NCBI GenBank assembly: GCA_907164885.2
Contig: OU015496.1
Location: 186,767,281 to 186,831,280 of the forward strand
DNA: 64,000 bases
From: Dolomedes plantarius
Taxonomy: Eukaryota > Arthropoda > Arachnida > Araneae > Dolomedidae
Reading direction: 5' to 3'
Shown: positions 1 to 10,130 of the stretch, piece by piece
Layout: the number at the start of each line of letters is the position of its first letter
How positions within the stretch are numbered: position 1 is the stretch's first letter
Translations under genes and position numbers: made by a program
Notes under the pieces: model-generated
The model's database searches: none
The model's input: the letters and a program-made list of their open reading frames with translations, nothing else
What the model was told of the DNA's origin: nothing

Positions 1-2
1 CT

Positions 3-1031
3 ATTAATGCTATACCTGATATTATTAATGCTATACCTGATATTTTAGATGATATTCACACATCTGTTAATGAAGGAAATTTAGTAGATGACGAAGTATG
101 CGTTACGGAAGTTAGTGAATACTTATTAGTTGACGACAATAAAAATTCTTTAAACGATAGTAGGAACTTGCTAGGTGATGATATTATTTCAAGTTTCCAG
201 CCGAATGGGGATTGTGTAGGCCAGGTTGATAATATGGTTTTAAATAAAGTACATGAAAACCAGACTGAGAATCAGGATGAAAAGTTGACACAGAGTTATA
301 CTGTAGGTAGTTTAGCAGATGCTTCGGAAGTTATAGAGAAAGTTTGCAATAAAACGCACGAGTACGAAAAGCTTAATCTTCCTAAAACTGAAGCAGTGTT
401 AACGAATATAAATGATAACGATTCTGATGTCGCAAGTTTCAAAGAGACTTTTTCGTCAAAAGAGGATAAAACTCAAGTTAAGGGGGATAAAAAACGTGAA
501 AAAGCGCCTTCAGGTTCCAGCATTAAAACTGCTAATACTGAAGTAATTAAGGCGGTAAACAAGAAGTCGTATAAGCACAAATACGAAAAGCAGAGTCAGG
601 TTGTTGAAAAAATAGAATCTGCATTAAAATCTAATGTCTATACTCTAAAAAGTACGGAGAAAGGTAAAGTGTGCACTACAAAAACTCCATCAAAGGAGGA
701 ATGCGTCGCTGATAAGGTACACAAGGTTATAAAAAGGAAGAATGACAATTTTAAAGCTCCTTTGCATAAGTACAGGGAACGCAAGATATCAGCCGCCCAG
801 CAAGGTTGGCCTCCTCCCAAGAGACCTCCTGTCCATCGTCAAGCCGGACCAGCGCCTCAGGACCAACGACCTGCTGCACGAAGGATGCCCACACGGTCAA
901 CGAACCCCTTTACTAGGACTGCGACCATCAAGAGAGGTTCAGCGGATTGGACAAACTGGTGCAGTGAAGTTGCTGCATTCATGAGGAACAAGTCTTGTAT
1001 CAATTCTCTTATTCTAACTCCCACCCTTTAA
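3..1031 (+). CDS. 3' part of an unrecognised lysine-rich, low-complexity protein (open at window edge)
   Basis: The frame is open from the first bases of the window to a TAA at 1029-1031, about 342 codons, so the true start lies outside. The first codons hold two copies of a 21-bp repeat (reading INAIPDI). Residues up to about position 780 are acidic and then rich in Lys, Glu, Ser and Thr with no domain I recognise; this looks like a disordered region. From about 790 the base composition becomes GC-rich and this frame turns into a Pro/Arg/Gln-rich string (WPPPKRPPVHRQ), which is what out-of-frame reading of GC-rich coding DNA often gives; the +1 frame looks more like coding there. The last 60 or so residues in this frame may therefore not be real. 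No signal peptide or membrane segment is seen. It could be a long exon of a host gene, or part of an old mobile element; I cannot name it. Confidence 0.5.
   Translation: MNAIPDIINAIPDILDDIHTSVNEGNLVDDEVCVTEVSEYLLVDDNKNSLNDSRNLLGDDIISSFQPNGDCVGQVDNMVLNKVHENQTENQDEKLTQSYTVGSLADASEVIEKVCNKTHEYEKLNLPKTEAVLTNINDNDSDVASFKETFSSKEDKTQVKGDKKREKAPSGSSIKTANTEVIKAVNKKSYKHKYEKQSQVVEKIESALKSNVYTLKSTEKGKVCTTKTPSKEECVADKVHKVIKRKNDNFKAPLHKYRERKISAAQQGWPPPKRPPVHRQAGPAPQDQRPAARRMPTRSTNPFTRTATIKRGSADWTNWCSEVAAFMRNKSCINSLILTPTL
785..984 (+). other. GC-rich segment with coding character in the alternative (+1) frame
   Basis: In the frame that ends with TGA at 982-984 the codons from about 793 have mostly C or G in third position and give a normal-looking peptide (for example RDLLSIVKPDQRLRTND). 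The overlapping frame of the preceding entry gives only Pro/Arg-rich sequence. An AG follows a short pyrimidine-poor stretch at 791-792, so a splice site here is weak. A frameshift, an assembly error or an exon junction are all possible. Confidence 0.3.
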
Positions 1032-2225
1032 TAAAATCGAACCAAATTGGTTTGAAGTTCCCCATTGTATATACTGTGTAAACATTTTGAGGGGAAGGAG
1101 TGAGCCACTGAAAAAAAAACGGCACACTGTTTTATAAATTTTTGAAGGGGACATGTAGTGAAAAAAATACATACTAACTACAGATAACAAACAACTAACA
1201 TACTAACTTCACAAATCATAACACATGTGCATTATAAATTGGGGGAGAGCAGATACAGTCAAGAAATGTCATGCTGTGCAATTGTGTTGTCACTTTTAAT
1301 TAAAATAGATATTTTAGGGCGCAGTTGGCCAGCCCAGTATCCGCAACTCTGCAAATCCACTGTGTAATGGTGTCACCTGGACCCTTCGGGGTTAGTTTTG
1401 TAAAATGGTAGTGGCGTTTTTCCCCCACACAACGTGTGGAAGGTTTTTTGGCTTTGCCACCCATTATGTAAAAAGTCAGACCAGCACGCGTTTTCAATTA
1501 GTTAACTGAAGCCGTTCAGACCTCAGTTACCTAATTTTTTTTTTTCGAGGGAGGCCAGTGTAAGGTATACACAAGATTCGATTCACAAGAATCGAACTTT
1601 TGAGTGAATTAAAGAAGCTGCTTTAGATATGCTAATTTTGGCATACGCGCTTAGTATAAATACCACGCAGCGTCATTAATGAAAAGGGGGGAGGTTGTTA
1701 AGGTTGAAAAAGGTGTTATCCTGCGCTAGTGCTTTACGGGCTAGAAGTTTACGTGGCAGTACTGCTGGTTTGACTTACTGTTCGTGAGTATAAAAATATA
1801 TTGTTCTTGAAAGCTGTTTATACATTCCGTACAAGTAGTACGCATGCTTATTGCTGTAAAAGCCAATTATATGTGCAGCGAATTCAATAAACATTATTTC
1901 ATGTATAAACTGTGTTTGTATATAATTCAAATAGAGTGCTACTTCAAATTATATACACCCAAGTCTGGGTAGAAGTGAGCATAGATTCTCTATAGACTCA
2001 TCTATGCATTGTGTATTTTCATTTTATGTGGACACCTACATTGCATAGGTATTGCATCTTCTCCTGACTCCCCCCTTTGTTTTTCTGGGGAACGTATAGA
2101 TTTCAACCACTTTTTAACGTGATCTCCTTTTCAAGACAAGCACTCTTCTGTCGCAAATTTTTATAACAGAGCTCACTTCTGTTTGACTGCCCTCGAGAAT
2201 TATGGTCACTGGACTTTCCCCGGAC
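1032..2225. other. 3' flank or UTR of the left-edge gene; no further gene seen
   Basis: No coding sequence is apparent. An AATAAA lies at 1886-1891 and could end the transcript of the left-edge gene. An earlier AATAAA overlaps the stop codon at 1030-1035. A short inverted repeat (GATTCGATTC/GAATCGAA) is visible around 1575-1600. Confidence 0.4.
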
Positions 2226-2418
2226 TTAAGGCTGCTATGTACTAACCCCATTGGGTTCGCTCAACTCAATGTTAACCTATGGAGAAAATTTGTCCACGGA
2301 TTGCCGTCTTGGATTCAAAGATTTTTTAAAAAAATGTACTCCGTCATAGAGAAAGAAATTTTACATTTGTGTACATTTTTCGTTTTTTTTAAAAAAATGC
2401 AATTAATATTTTAAAATT

Positions 2419-2558
2419 CAAATTATTCGGGGAAAAATCTGGTATAGTGTGATTTAAACGCTCATAAATTCCTTCGGTGGACGAAATTTATAAAATGAAT
2501 CCTGTAGCGCTTTGTAGAAAAGTTCAGGCTATCTGACAATACCAATTTTATTTGATTA
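2419..2558 (+). repeat. 140-bp direct repeat, first copy (second at 3079-3218)
   Basis: The two copies start with AAATTATTCGGGGAAAAATC and differ at only a few positions. They lie on either side of the Helitron fragment. The other MITE copy at 31 kb has this segment once, so the second copy here arose with or after the Helitron event. Confidence 0.85.
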
Positions 2559-3078
2559 CTAGCCGGGCTTCGCCCGGCTAGGCTCAGGCTTCGCCTAGCT
2601 ACGCTCAAGCCATCCGTCCACCAGATGAAGTTTCAACAAAGTGTGAAAAATTTTCATATTGGAACACAAAATTGCGTGTATTATTTTTGCATTTTAAAAT
2701 TTTCTTTTAGATTTTAGGTCATTTTGAAGATAACTGTCATATGTATCATGTGTGAGAGGGAAATTAAAATATCATGTGTGAGGGCTTTAAGATTTTGTGC
2801 AGAGTGATAGGTGTTTTAGGTAAATTTCATTAAAAATTAATTCAAATTGACCAATTTATAAAAAAGTATGTTATTTACAGGTAAGTTTTTGTCTTTTTTT
2901 TAATTTTTAAGTGCTATTTTCCCATAAAAGATGAAAAAAACCTTAATTTTTTTTTTTTAAATTGACTCCGAACGTAGACAGTCACCTTAATTTCTACTTG
3001 AGAATGGTAATGAAGAATGAGGAAAGAATAATTTTCTCTTAGATTGTAGGTAATTTAGAAGATAACTGTCATATGTAT
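2559..3078 (-). mobile_element. Helitron 3'-end fragment (GC-hairpin family)
   Basis: On the minus strand the element ends with the hairpin AGCCGGGCGAAGCCCGGCT followed by CTAG (2559-2562) and a host T, which is the Helitron 3' signature. The same sequence begins the complete Helitron at 44067-46515 and the two remain alignable for about 400 bp. No 5' TC end is found here, so this is a truncated copy. Confidence 0.7.
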
Positions 3079-3445
3079 CAAATTATTCGGGGAAAAATCT
3101 GGTATAGTGTGATTTAAACGCTCATAAATTCCTTCGGTGGACGAAATTTATAAAACGAATCCTGTAGCGCTTTGCAGAAAAGTTCAGGCTATCTCACAAT
3201 ACCAATTTTATTGGATTATCAGAATTTATGTACTTGTAAATAGTTGACAAAAATATATTTTAAAGAAAAAATTTGGGAGTAGAGCTTAACCCCCCTATAG
3301 AGAGAGAGCCATTACAATCCCTCAAAATGTCAATCCTAAGGGGGGTGGAATTCTCGAACTGTCAACTGGACTCCTCCCACCACAACAGTCTGCAAGAAGA
3401 GGAAAATGGAAATACGATTTTTTTCTTAGTACATAGCAGCCTTAG

Positions 3446-4062
3446 GAAAAGAAGTTATGAGAATCCTGAGATGGTTAGAGCGGTCTCTATAAATGCCCAG
3501 ATCCTGCTATTTTTAGCTTCCCCCCCCCCCCCTTTTCGAACTCCGCAATTATCTCAATACGAAGTTTTGGTCCTGTTTAGGGCCTTTTTTTTATTGCAGT
3601 TCCGTATGATCTCGATTTCATAAAATCTTTAAAAAATGAAAAACATTAAAAAATCAAAAAAAAAAATTGTAAAATAAACAAAAACATATAAAAATACTTT
3701 TGTATTCTTACGCTTTTCTGCTTTTTTGGGCCTTCTTTACTTTAATTATTTATTTATTTTTTTTATCTTTAGTCTTTTCTAATTTTTCACTTAAATCTTT
3801 TTTACCTTGTAACTTTAATTTTCTTCTCTTAAGGCTAAATTTTGTTTTGATTTTTTTCCTGTTATTACTTTTCTTCTTTTACTTGCGTTATTTTTACCTT
3901 AATATTTATTTCTTTCCTTAAAAATTTTAACTACTGAACACTCCGACGTTGATTACATATAACATGCTTACAGGAGATAAAGTCGACTCGACCTAGGTAC
4001 TCCGCTTCACAAAACGAAATTCTGCGTTCTGAAACCTTATTGGGAAAGAATTTTGCGTCTAA
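3446..4062. other. No gene seen; AT-rich, low complexity
   Basis: Contains a poly-C run at about 3521-3532 and long T/A-rich stretches between 3640 and 3930. Nothing coding is supported. Confidence 0.6.
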
Positions 4063-4742
4063 TCTATATACATAAAACAGTTCCGTAACTGACTCATTCA
4101 TTCACTGACTGACATACAACGCACAGACCAAACCGCTGGACCTAAAGGGCTGAAATTTTGCATGGCGATTCTTCTAATAGTGTAGGGGTGCACTAAGAAA
4201 GATTTTTTAAAAATTCTTCTTAGATTTTTTAAAATTCAATTTTTAAGCTGATTTTTAAACTTTTTTTACGTTTGCATTTAAAATAATACATTGAGGGTTA
4301 TAAAATTTATATCACGAGAAAGATCATAAAAATTCCTTCAAAATGAATTTTTTTTCGAATTTTTACCTCCATTTCCTGATTTTTGGTGAATTTTTAAAGA
4401 TTAATTTTTAGAATTTAATTTATTAAATGCTGATCACGTGATTTCTTTTTCTGGTACTTTCAATAAATTTATCGTCACGTGCGTAACAACTAAATAGACA
4501 AAAAAAATATTTTTTTCTCTTTCTAATGCAGCAGACGATTGGATATTATCAAAAAAAAAATGCATATCCCTTACGATTTTTTTATAAATATATACATATA
4601 GATAGATATATATTTTACATCTATTGTATACATTGATCATCGCATTTATTATAAATATATATATTTATTTTTTGGCATAAATTGCATACGTTGACCGTTG
4701 TATTTAATTTGAATGTACTCCGTAGCGAAGGTTTTCAGCTAG
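4063..4742 (+). mobile_element. Non-autonomous Helitron, complete (TCAGTCAG family)
   Basis: Begins with TCTATATACATAAAACAG directly after an A and ends with TTTTCAGCTAG directly before a T, which matches Helitron insertion between A and T with 5' TC and 3' CTAG. The subterminal 5' part has tandem ACTGACTG units. No coding sequence. The family recurs in this window at 14061, 31387, 59288, 61118 and 61994, all on the minus strand. Confidence 0.85.
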
Positions 4743-4746
4743 TAGT

Positions 4747-5040
4747 CTAATAAATTCGTACGACTGTTCGGACATTCCAGATCAGGTACGGGTTTATGCT
4801 TCTAGCATCTTCTCCCGATTCCAACACCGACAGCAACCTGTCCAAAACCAGATCGAGTTTTGATTCATTGCTGGCTTTCTCGGATTGACCTGCGCAATGC
4901 GTCGCAGTTGTGACGTGCATTGAAGTCAGCATGAGGGAACCTCGGCGGGCTTTTACCGCCGTTTTGAAGGTGGACTGACGCCTAGCCTTGCGCAAGACCG
5001 CCCGGCGCTTGCAAGGGGTCAAGAAGAGACAATCACCCAA
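4747..5040 (-). CDS. Possible host exon, unrecognised
   Basis: The minus strand is open for about 97 codons ending in TAG at 4747-4749, immediately beside the 3' end of the Helitron at 4742. It is more GC-rich than its surroundings, basic at the N-terminal side (KRRAVLRKARRQSTFKTAVK) and acidic/leucine-rich later (SKLDLVLDRLLSVLESGEDA). There is no good ATG start; a pyrimidine tract (CCTTTTTTTCCTTCC, minus strand) lies just upstream, then an AG at about 5000, so a splice acceptor is possible. No domain is recognised. It may also be a remnant of a mobile element or a chance open frame. Confidence 0.3.
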   Translation of the reverse strand: MGDCLFLTPCKRRAVLRKARRQSTFKTAVKARRGSLMLTSMHVTTATHCAGQSEKASNESKLDLVLDRLLSVLESGEDARSINPYLIWNVRTVVRIY

Positions 5041-5370
5041 GGAAGGAAAAAAAGGTTACGCAATCTATCGCATCGTGGAAAATTTAAGTGTCTTCAAGCT
5101 TTGTTCGACAGTTTTCCCTCGATGTCCGTGGTCCACGAATAAGTAACGTCACAAACAAGGGCTTTCTTCAATGCGACATGACTTCATCCAACAGAGCGAA
5201 CACGTCCAACATGGATCATAGCTCTTTTAACATGACAGCTTGTCTTTAGGCACTTCCTAACTTTCTCCTTTGCTCTGTATTTAGTTTTTACAGCTTTGAT
5301 TCACGGTATAAATTTTCAATGAGTGATAATTATTTTTTTCAGATTATTCCACTATTCCCATGCATAAATG

Positions 5371-5708
5371 CAGGGCCGCCCAGAGGGGGGTGGCAACTGG
5401 GGCACTTTGTCCCAGGCCCCAACTGCCGGAGGGGCCCGAAAAATTTTTTTTTAAATTTTATTTATTAGATTTCCTCCGAAAGAAAATTCTGAAACTTGTA
5501 CCGTACTTCAAAATTCAAAATAATCTCCTGAAAAAAGGCCCCCCCCCCCAAAAAAAAAAAAAAAAATAAAAAAATAATAATAATAATAATAATAATAATT
5601 ATGCGATTAATCAGATTTCACTTACTACAAAAAAGTCTTCTGAAAAATAGTCTTGGGGCCCCCAACAGAAGTTTGCCTCAGGCCCCGTAAAGTCTCTGGG
5701 CGGCCTTG
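5371..5708 (+). mobile_element. hAT-type MITE (CAGGGCCGCCCAGAG family)
   Basis: Starts CAGGGCCGCCCAGAGGGGGG and ends CTCTGGGCGGCCTTG. Flanks CATAAATG (5363-5370) and CATAAACG (5709-5716) form an 8-bp target duplication with one mismatch. The inside holds a poly-C/poly-A block and an (AAT)n microsatellite at about 5573-5600. A sister copy lies at 49732-50030 in the opposite orientation. Confidence 0.85.
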
Positions 5709-6399
5709 CATAAACGGCAATATGCACGGCTGACAAATTTAGGTTACCTCACGGTAAACAAGAAGTATTTTAAGGGGGTAACGTATAAGATGCAAAATTC
5801 TCGAGAAAAGAAAACATTATCTTGGCTTAAAATACACTCCAGAACTTTTAGAATCAAATAACACAAACCGCATGTTTCTACAATCATTCCATTATCAGTA
5901 AAGCATTTGTATGCTGCACCGTCTAGGTGCAGCCTGTTATACAAATGTATCTTACAATTATTAAGATTAGTAAGAGACCTGCCCCGCTGGAACAAGTCTC
6001 TTTCCAAGGGATGTGTTACATTTCATCTAATTTTACTCGCTACTACGCGACAACAAAAAACGTTTATTACAAGACATTTTGCCGCTGCACCAGACATAGT
6101 CTTAACAATGCGCCAGCCCGCCGCTGATACAAATGAGTCACATTCTAAATATAAAAAGGAAAGCATTTCTTTGCTGACGTTGCCACTGGACAATACAAAA
6201 CGTTACCAACGCTTACCAGTGACGCACAGGAAATTGCAAGTGGACTCTTCACAAGTAATTTCAGTCTTTTTATCTTAGGATGGAATTTTTCTCGATTAGG
6301 GTCATTTTGAAAATGAGTCATCTCCATCTTTTAAAATTTTTCATGAGAAGCAAAAACGTATAACTCGCCTTCATGCATTATTAGTTAGACTAAATTTAG

Positions 6400-6917
6400 C
6401 AGTGGCGCAGCGAGCATAACTGGCGCCCGGGGCACGATACCTTTGTGGCGCCCCCCCCCTGAAAAACATATAGTAGTATAATATATAGACCCTATATTGG
6501 TGCCCTCGATAAACATATAATAACATAATATATAGACCTTACATTGGCACTCCCCCCCGAAAAGCATATAGTACCATAATATATAGACCTTATGTTGGTG
6601 CCCTCCCCTAAAAACATATAGTAATATAATATATAGACCTTATATTGGCGTCCCCCACAAAATAATATAGTAATATAATATATATACCTTATATTGGCGC
6701 CCTCCCCGAAAAACATATAGTAATATAATATATAGACCTTATATTGGGGCCCTCCCCTGAAAAACATATAGTAATATAATATATAGACCTTATATTGGCA
6801 TCCACCTCGAAAACATATAGTAATATAATATATGGATCTTACATTGGCGCCCCTCTGCGAGTGGCGCCCGGGACATGATAGACCCCCTTGCCCCCCCCCC
6901 CCTTTGCTACGCCACTG
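6400..6917 (-). mobile_element. hAT-type MITE with eight internal ~50-bp tandem units
   Basis: Terminal repeats CAGTGGCGCAGCGAG and (reverse) CAGTGGCGTAGCAAAG, with a perfect 8-bp duplication AAATTTAG on both sides (6392-6399 and 6918-6925). The interior is a minisatellite of eight units, each an AT-rich core (ATATAGTAATATAATATA) and a GC-rich link (TTGGCGCCCTCCCC). The copy at 20429-20943 has the same unit order in the opposite orientation. Confidence 0.9.
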
Positions 6918-7162
6918 AAATTTAGTATTTATTATGTTTATAAGGCATCAATCCTGATGCAAAAATATAATTTGTTAATATTTTTTTTTTAACTTGGGAG
7001 GGTCTCAGAAAAGTTGGAGAAATGTGGAGACGAGTTTTTGAAAAGTGCAGATGATTCCTTTTCAAAATGACCGATTCAATTAAACTGTCATCGAAACTTT
7101 TGATTTTGAGGTAAAATTCTGAAAATATCTTGTCCGAAGTACACAAATTACCTCGAAAAGAA

Positions 7163-7329
7163 GCGAGGGGAGGGCAAGGGGGTCTATCATGCCCCGGGCG
7201 CCACTCGCAGAGGGGCGCCAAACGGGCCTTTTCACTAATTCTCTATATTATATTACTATATGTTTTTCGGAAGGAGGGGCGCCAAAAACGTATCGTGCCC
7301 GGGCGCCAGTTATGCTCGCTACGTCACTG
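7163..7329 (+). mobile_element. Short, left-truncated copy of the same hAT MITE family
   Basis: Shares the GGTCTATCATGCCCCGGGCG and CGGGCGCCAGTTATGCTCGC ends with the elements at 6400, 20113 and 20429, but has only one internal AT-rich unit. The right end is CGTCACTG; the left inverted repeat is missing, so no target duplication can be assigned. Confidence 0.7.
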
Positions 7330-7344
7330 GAAACATTTTATATA

Positions 7345-7941
7345 CAGTCGAACCTCCATATATCGAAGTAGCAAATTGCGCGAAAAAAATTCGATATATA
7401 GAAATTTCGATATATAGAATTGAGCTTAGTCTTATCATAATTCGCCTAAAAAAAAAATTAAAGCTAATTTTCGTATACGAAACTCCATTTCTAATTTATA
7501 TGCGAATAACATTAAATGAAAGTTAATAACTAAAAATTAATTAATATGAAAGATTTATTGATTACTACATATCTTTAACAAAAACAATAATGCAGACAGT
7601 GGTTACAATGATCCCAGTTACATTCTTTAAAAAAAAAAAACTACGAATATCTTGCTGAACAGTTAGTTTTGCGGAAAGTTCAAAGAAATGTTTGTATTTA
7701 TTAAGTCCACTAAAAACTTCTTCAGGGACATTTTCCGTGAATTGAAGCCCACGAGGTATTGTTTCAGATGCCAAAAATTGGGAGATTTTATTCTAGAGTG
7801 GAATAAAATCTCCCAATTTGTCTTGAAAAAAATTTCGATATATAGAAACAATTTTTTATGTAATGAACATAGAGATTTTCTAAGAGTTCGATATATAGAA
7901 AATTTCGATATAGGGAAGTTCGATATATGGAGGTTCGACTG
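7345..7941 (+). mobile_element. pogo/Tigger-like MITE with TA duplication
   Basis: Inverted ends CAGTCGAACCTCCATATATC (left) and its complement at the right, flanked by TA at 7343-7344 and 7942-7943. The motif CGATATATAG recurs several times inside near both ends. Short open frames inside do not resemble a transposase I can identify. TA target and CAGT ends point to the Tc1/mariner/pogo group. Confidence 0.8.
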
Positions 7942-8254
7942 TATGTAAAGTTTTTATAAATCCTCAGAACAAACTTTTTCTTAAACTTTTCCTGTGTATG
8001 CTACGGGTAAGAATTATGTAAACAGAGAGACTGGGTCAGTTGATATATCAAAAACTACACAAGCTTTAAATTATGAAGTTTATTTTTTACAACAAATTTT
8101 CAAATGGTCCAAAAATTTTTGTATGCACGAGTAAAATGATCGTTATATTATGACACGTTTGAGGACTGTAAAAACATTACGAAAAACGTTGTAAAATAAA
8201 TAAATAAATAAATAAAATAAAATAAAATTTTGTGTTCCGTACACCTTCATAAAA

Positions 8255-8340
8255 CAGTGGAACTTCTCTAAGGTGGCCAGTCACGGTTCTGAAAAAAAGT
8301 GGCCGTCGAATAGCTGTGGCCGGCTTCACAAGTTTCACTG
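8255..8340 (+). mobile_element. Very small pogo-like MITE
   Basis: Ends CAGTGGAACTTCTC and (reverse) CAGTGAAACTTGTG with a GTGGCC inner inverted repeat; TA follows at 8341-8342, the left flank reads AA. It is a close relative of the 82-bp element at 57067-57148. Confidence 0.7.
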
Positions 8341-9756
8341 TACATCCCTCATTTAGCAGTCAGAGATTTTGATGAGTAACGCTAAAAGACAATGTTATAG
8401 AAATTTTGATTCTGTAAAGTATGGGTAGGATGTCTCTCTTGTCCACGATAGGTTATATGATTCTATTTCTTATTTACACTGCAATCCTCTAACGGTCCAG
8501 GCACACTATAAAGTAAGAGGCATAAACATAAATAATTCCTTTTTTATTCTACGTAGAGGTAGACTAACATAGACCGACTTGGGGCTTCAAATAATAACAC
8601 AGCAGTACCGCAACTTGCGGTACTAAGAAACTGAACTTTAAAGTCGTAATGAACCCTTTCAGGCAGGATATACGTTCACTAACAATACCCGTAACCATCG
8701 GGCTCTGAAATAACTATCGAAATCGTGCAGCCACCTAGGCTAAATACTAATACGTGCTCTATCAGTTAAATACCGCTATCACCTTCAATCTAACTTTTCT
8801 GGCCTCTCCCTATCCCTACTAATAGCGTAACGTACTACCGTACAAATCTCCACTCCCTTCTCGGGGCTCTTGCCAACTCAGCGTGTGTCACTTAAATAGA
8901 CCAGACACCTGCTCCGAACTCACTTCGACTGGCCTGCACTGCGCAGCTACCAGAAATTTGCATCTGAGCAACACGCGAACCCTACAAGGTGTTGACTTAT
9001 GCTTCTCAAGATTGGGATACGAGTCTTAGATACCCGTCAATTTGCTGGTAGTTCTCACTTTTAAGAATTTTTTGGATCGAAATTTTGATTTTAAATAGTG
9101 TTCAGCCATAGCGATTAGGGACGTGTACGGTGAATCGCGCAATAGGTAATGAAGTAATCAATGATTGGTTAGATGTTAGGACAAGCGTAGGTCACCCAAG
9201 AGCTTTGAAAATGGGAAAGTGTTATCCGTAGCTTTCTTCAATTACATTTAACTTTTATATTTTGTTTTCTTATGAACTATAGCCATTTTAATTTTCAAAC
9301 AATGAGTTTTCCCAACACAGCAATATCTACCGAAGCATTATCCTTTAAAGTAGGATTACGTTCCTCAATAACGGTAATTCGAAGAGAAAAAAAAATGTCC
9401 TGCGTCGCGAGTTATAATTTTGGCAGAGCGCCAAACCCAGTAGCAGTAAACAGTTAAACAGAAAAGTACTAAAAGAGGAAAAAAAAAAAAGAGGTAAGCA
9501 AACGATAAGTAATCCTACGTTAATAACCCGTGGTAGTTTCGTTAGAGGAGGCTACCTGAAATATTTTTTTTAAATGATGAAAGATCAAAAAGTGAATGAC
9601 TGAAAAGAGCCGATTCATCTGGAGATAAAGAGAGTCTTTTTAAATTTAACTTTTTATTAATGTTTTTTATTATATGTATGCAAATCTTTGGCCGGTAAAG
9701 ATTTTTCTTATCAGTTAACATTCAATTTATATTTTACAAATTCCGTCTAATAGGGG
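8341..9756. other. No gene or named repeat seen
   Basis: Moderately AT-rich single-copy sequence. Short open frames such as one at 9272-9457 have no coding character. The small palindrome ACCGCAACTTGCGGT lies near 8607. Confidence 0.5.
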
Positions 9757-9910
9757 CACGAGGTAGCCTAGTGGTAGCGAACCAGGCTTTAAACGGAAAG
9801 TGTTTCGTCGGGATTCGAAGTGAACTTATTTCGAATCCCGATGAATTACATTGAAGACCGTCGTGTCTAGGCAGATATGGGTACTGTCAAGATATGGACA
9901 GTTTCTCCCA
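9757..9910 (+). mobile_element. tRNA-derived SINE (CCTAGTGGTAGCG family)
   Basis: An A-box-like TAGCCTAGTGGTAGCG is followed by a B-box-like TTCGAATCCCGATG. Between the boxes an extra segment repeats GGGATTCGAA in inverted form, so the tRNA fold is broken and it is not a tRNA gene. The tRNA-unrelated body continues to about 9910. Confidence 0.55.
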
Positions 9911-9919
9911 GATTGTTGA

Positions 9920-10070
9920 GCATAACATGTAGTACTAACATGTAGTACTAACATGTACTAACATGTTAGTAACATGCAGTAACATGTAGTACTAACATGT
10001 TAGTAACATGCAGTAACATGTAGTACTAACATGTAGTACTAACATGTAGTACTAACATGTAGCATAACAG
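9920..10070 (+). repeat. Tandem repeat of TAGTACTAACATG-type units
   Basis: Units of 13-14 bp (AACATGTAGTACT) alternate with shorter variants (AACATGCAGT). The core ACATGT is self-complementary, so the array can fold back on itself. Confidence 0.9.
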
Positions 10071-10130
10071 TACATATAGACTAATCCAGAAATACGGAGT
10101 TTAGGTTTTAAAACAAAGCTGTATTTATTT

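Larger units (their letters stand above)
2226..3445 (+). mobile_element. TTAA-flanked MITE (piggyBac-like target), disrupted copy
   Basis: Starts with TTAAGGCTGCTATGTACTAA and ends with the reverse complement of nearly the same sequence (right flank TTAG instead of TTAA), giving terminal inverted repeats of about 17-20 bp. A second copy lies at 31029-32121. TTAA target duplication is the habit of the piggyBac superfamily, so this is probably a non-autonomous relative; no transposase is present. The copy is interrupted by a Helitron piece at 2559-3078 and carries a 140-bp internal duplication. Confidence 0.65.

Noticed and set aside
3700..3921. Membrane-protein-like frame rich in Phe and Leu
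   Set aside because: It is low-complexity T-rich DNA; such frames arise by composition.
6492..6767. Minus-strand frame with repeated MFFGEGANIRYIYY
   Set aside because: It is the translation of the MITE minisatellite; the periodicity is that of the DNA unit.
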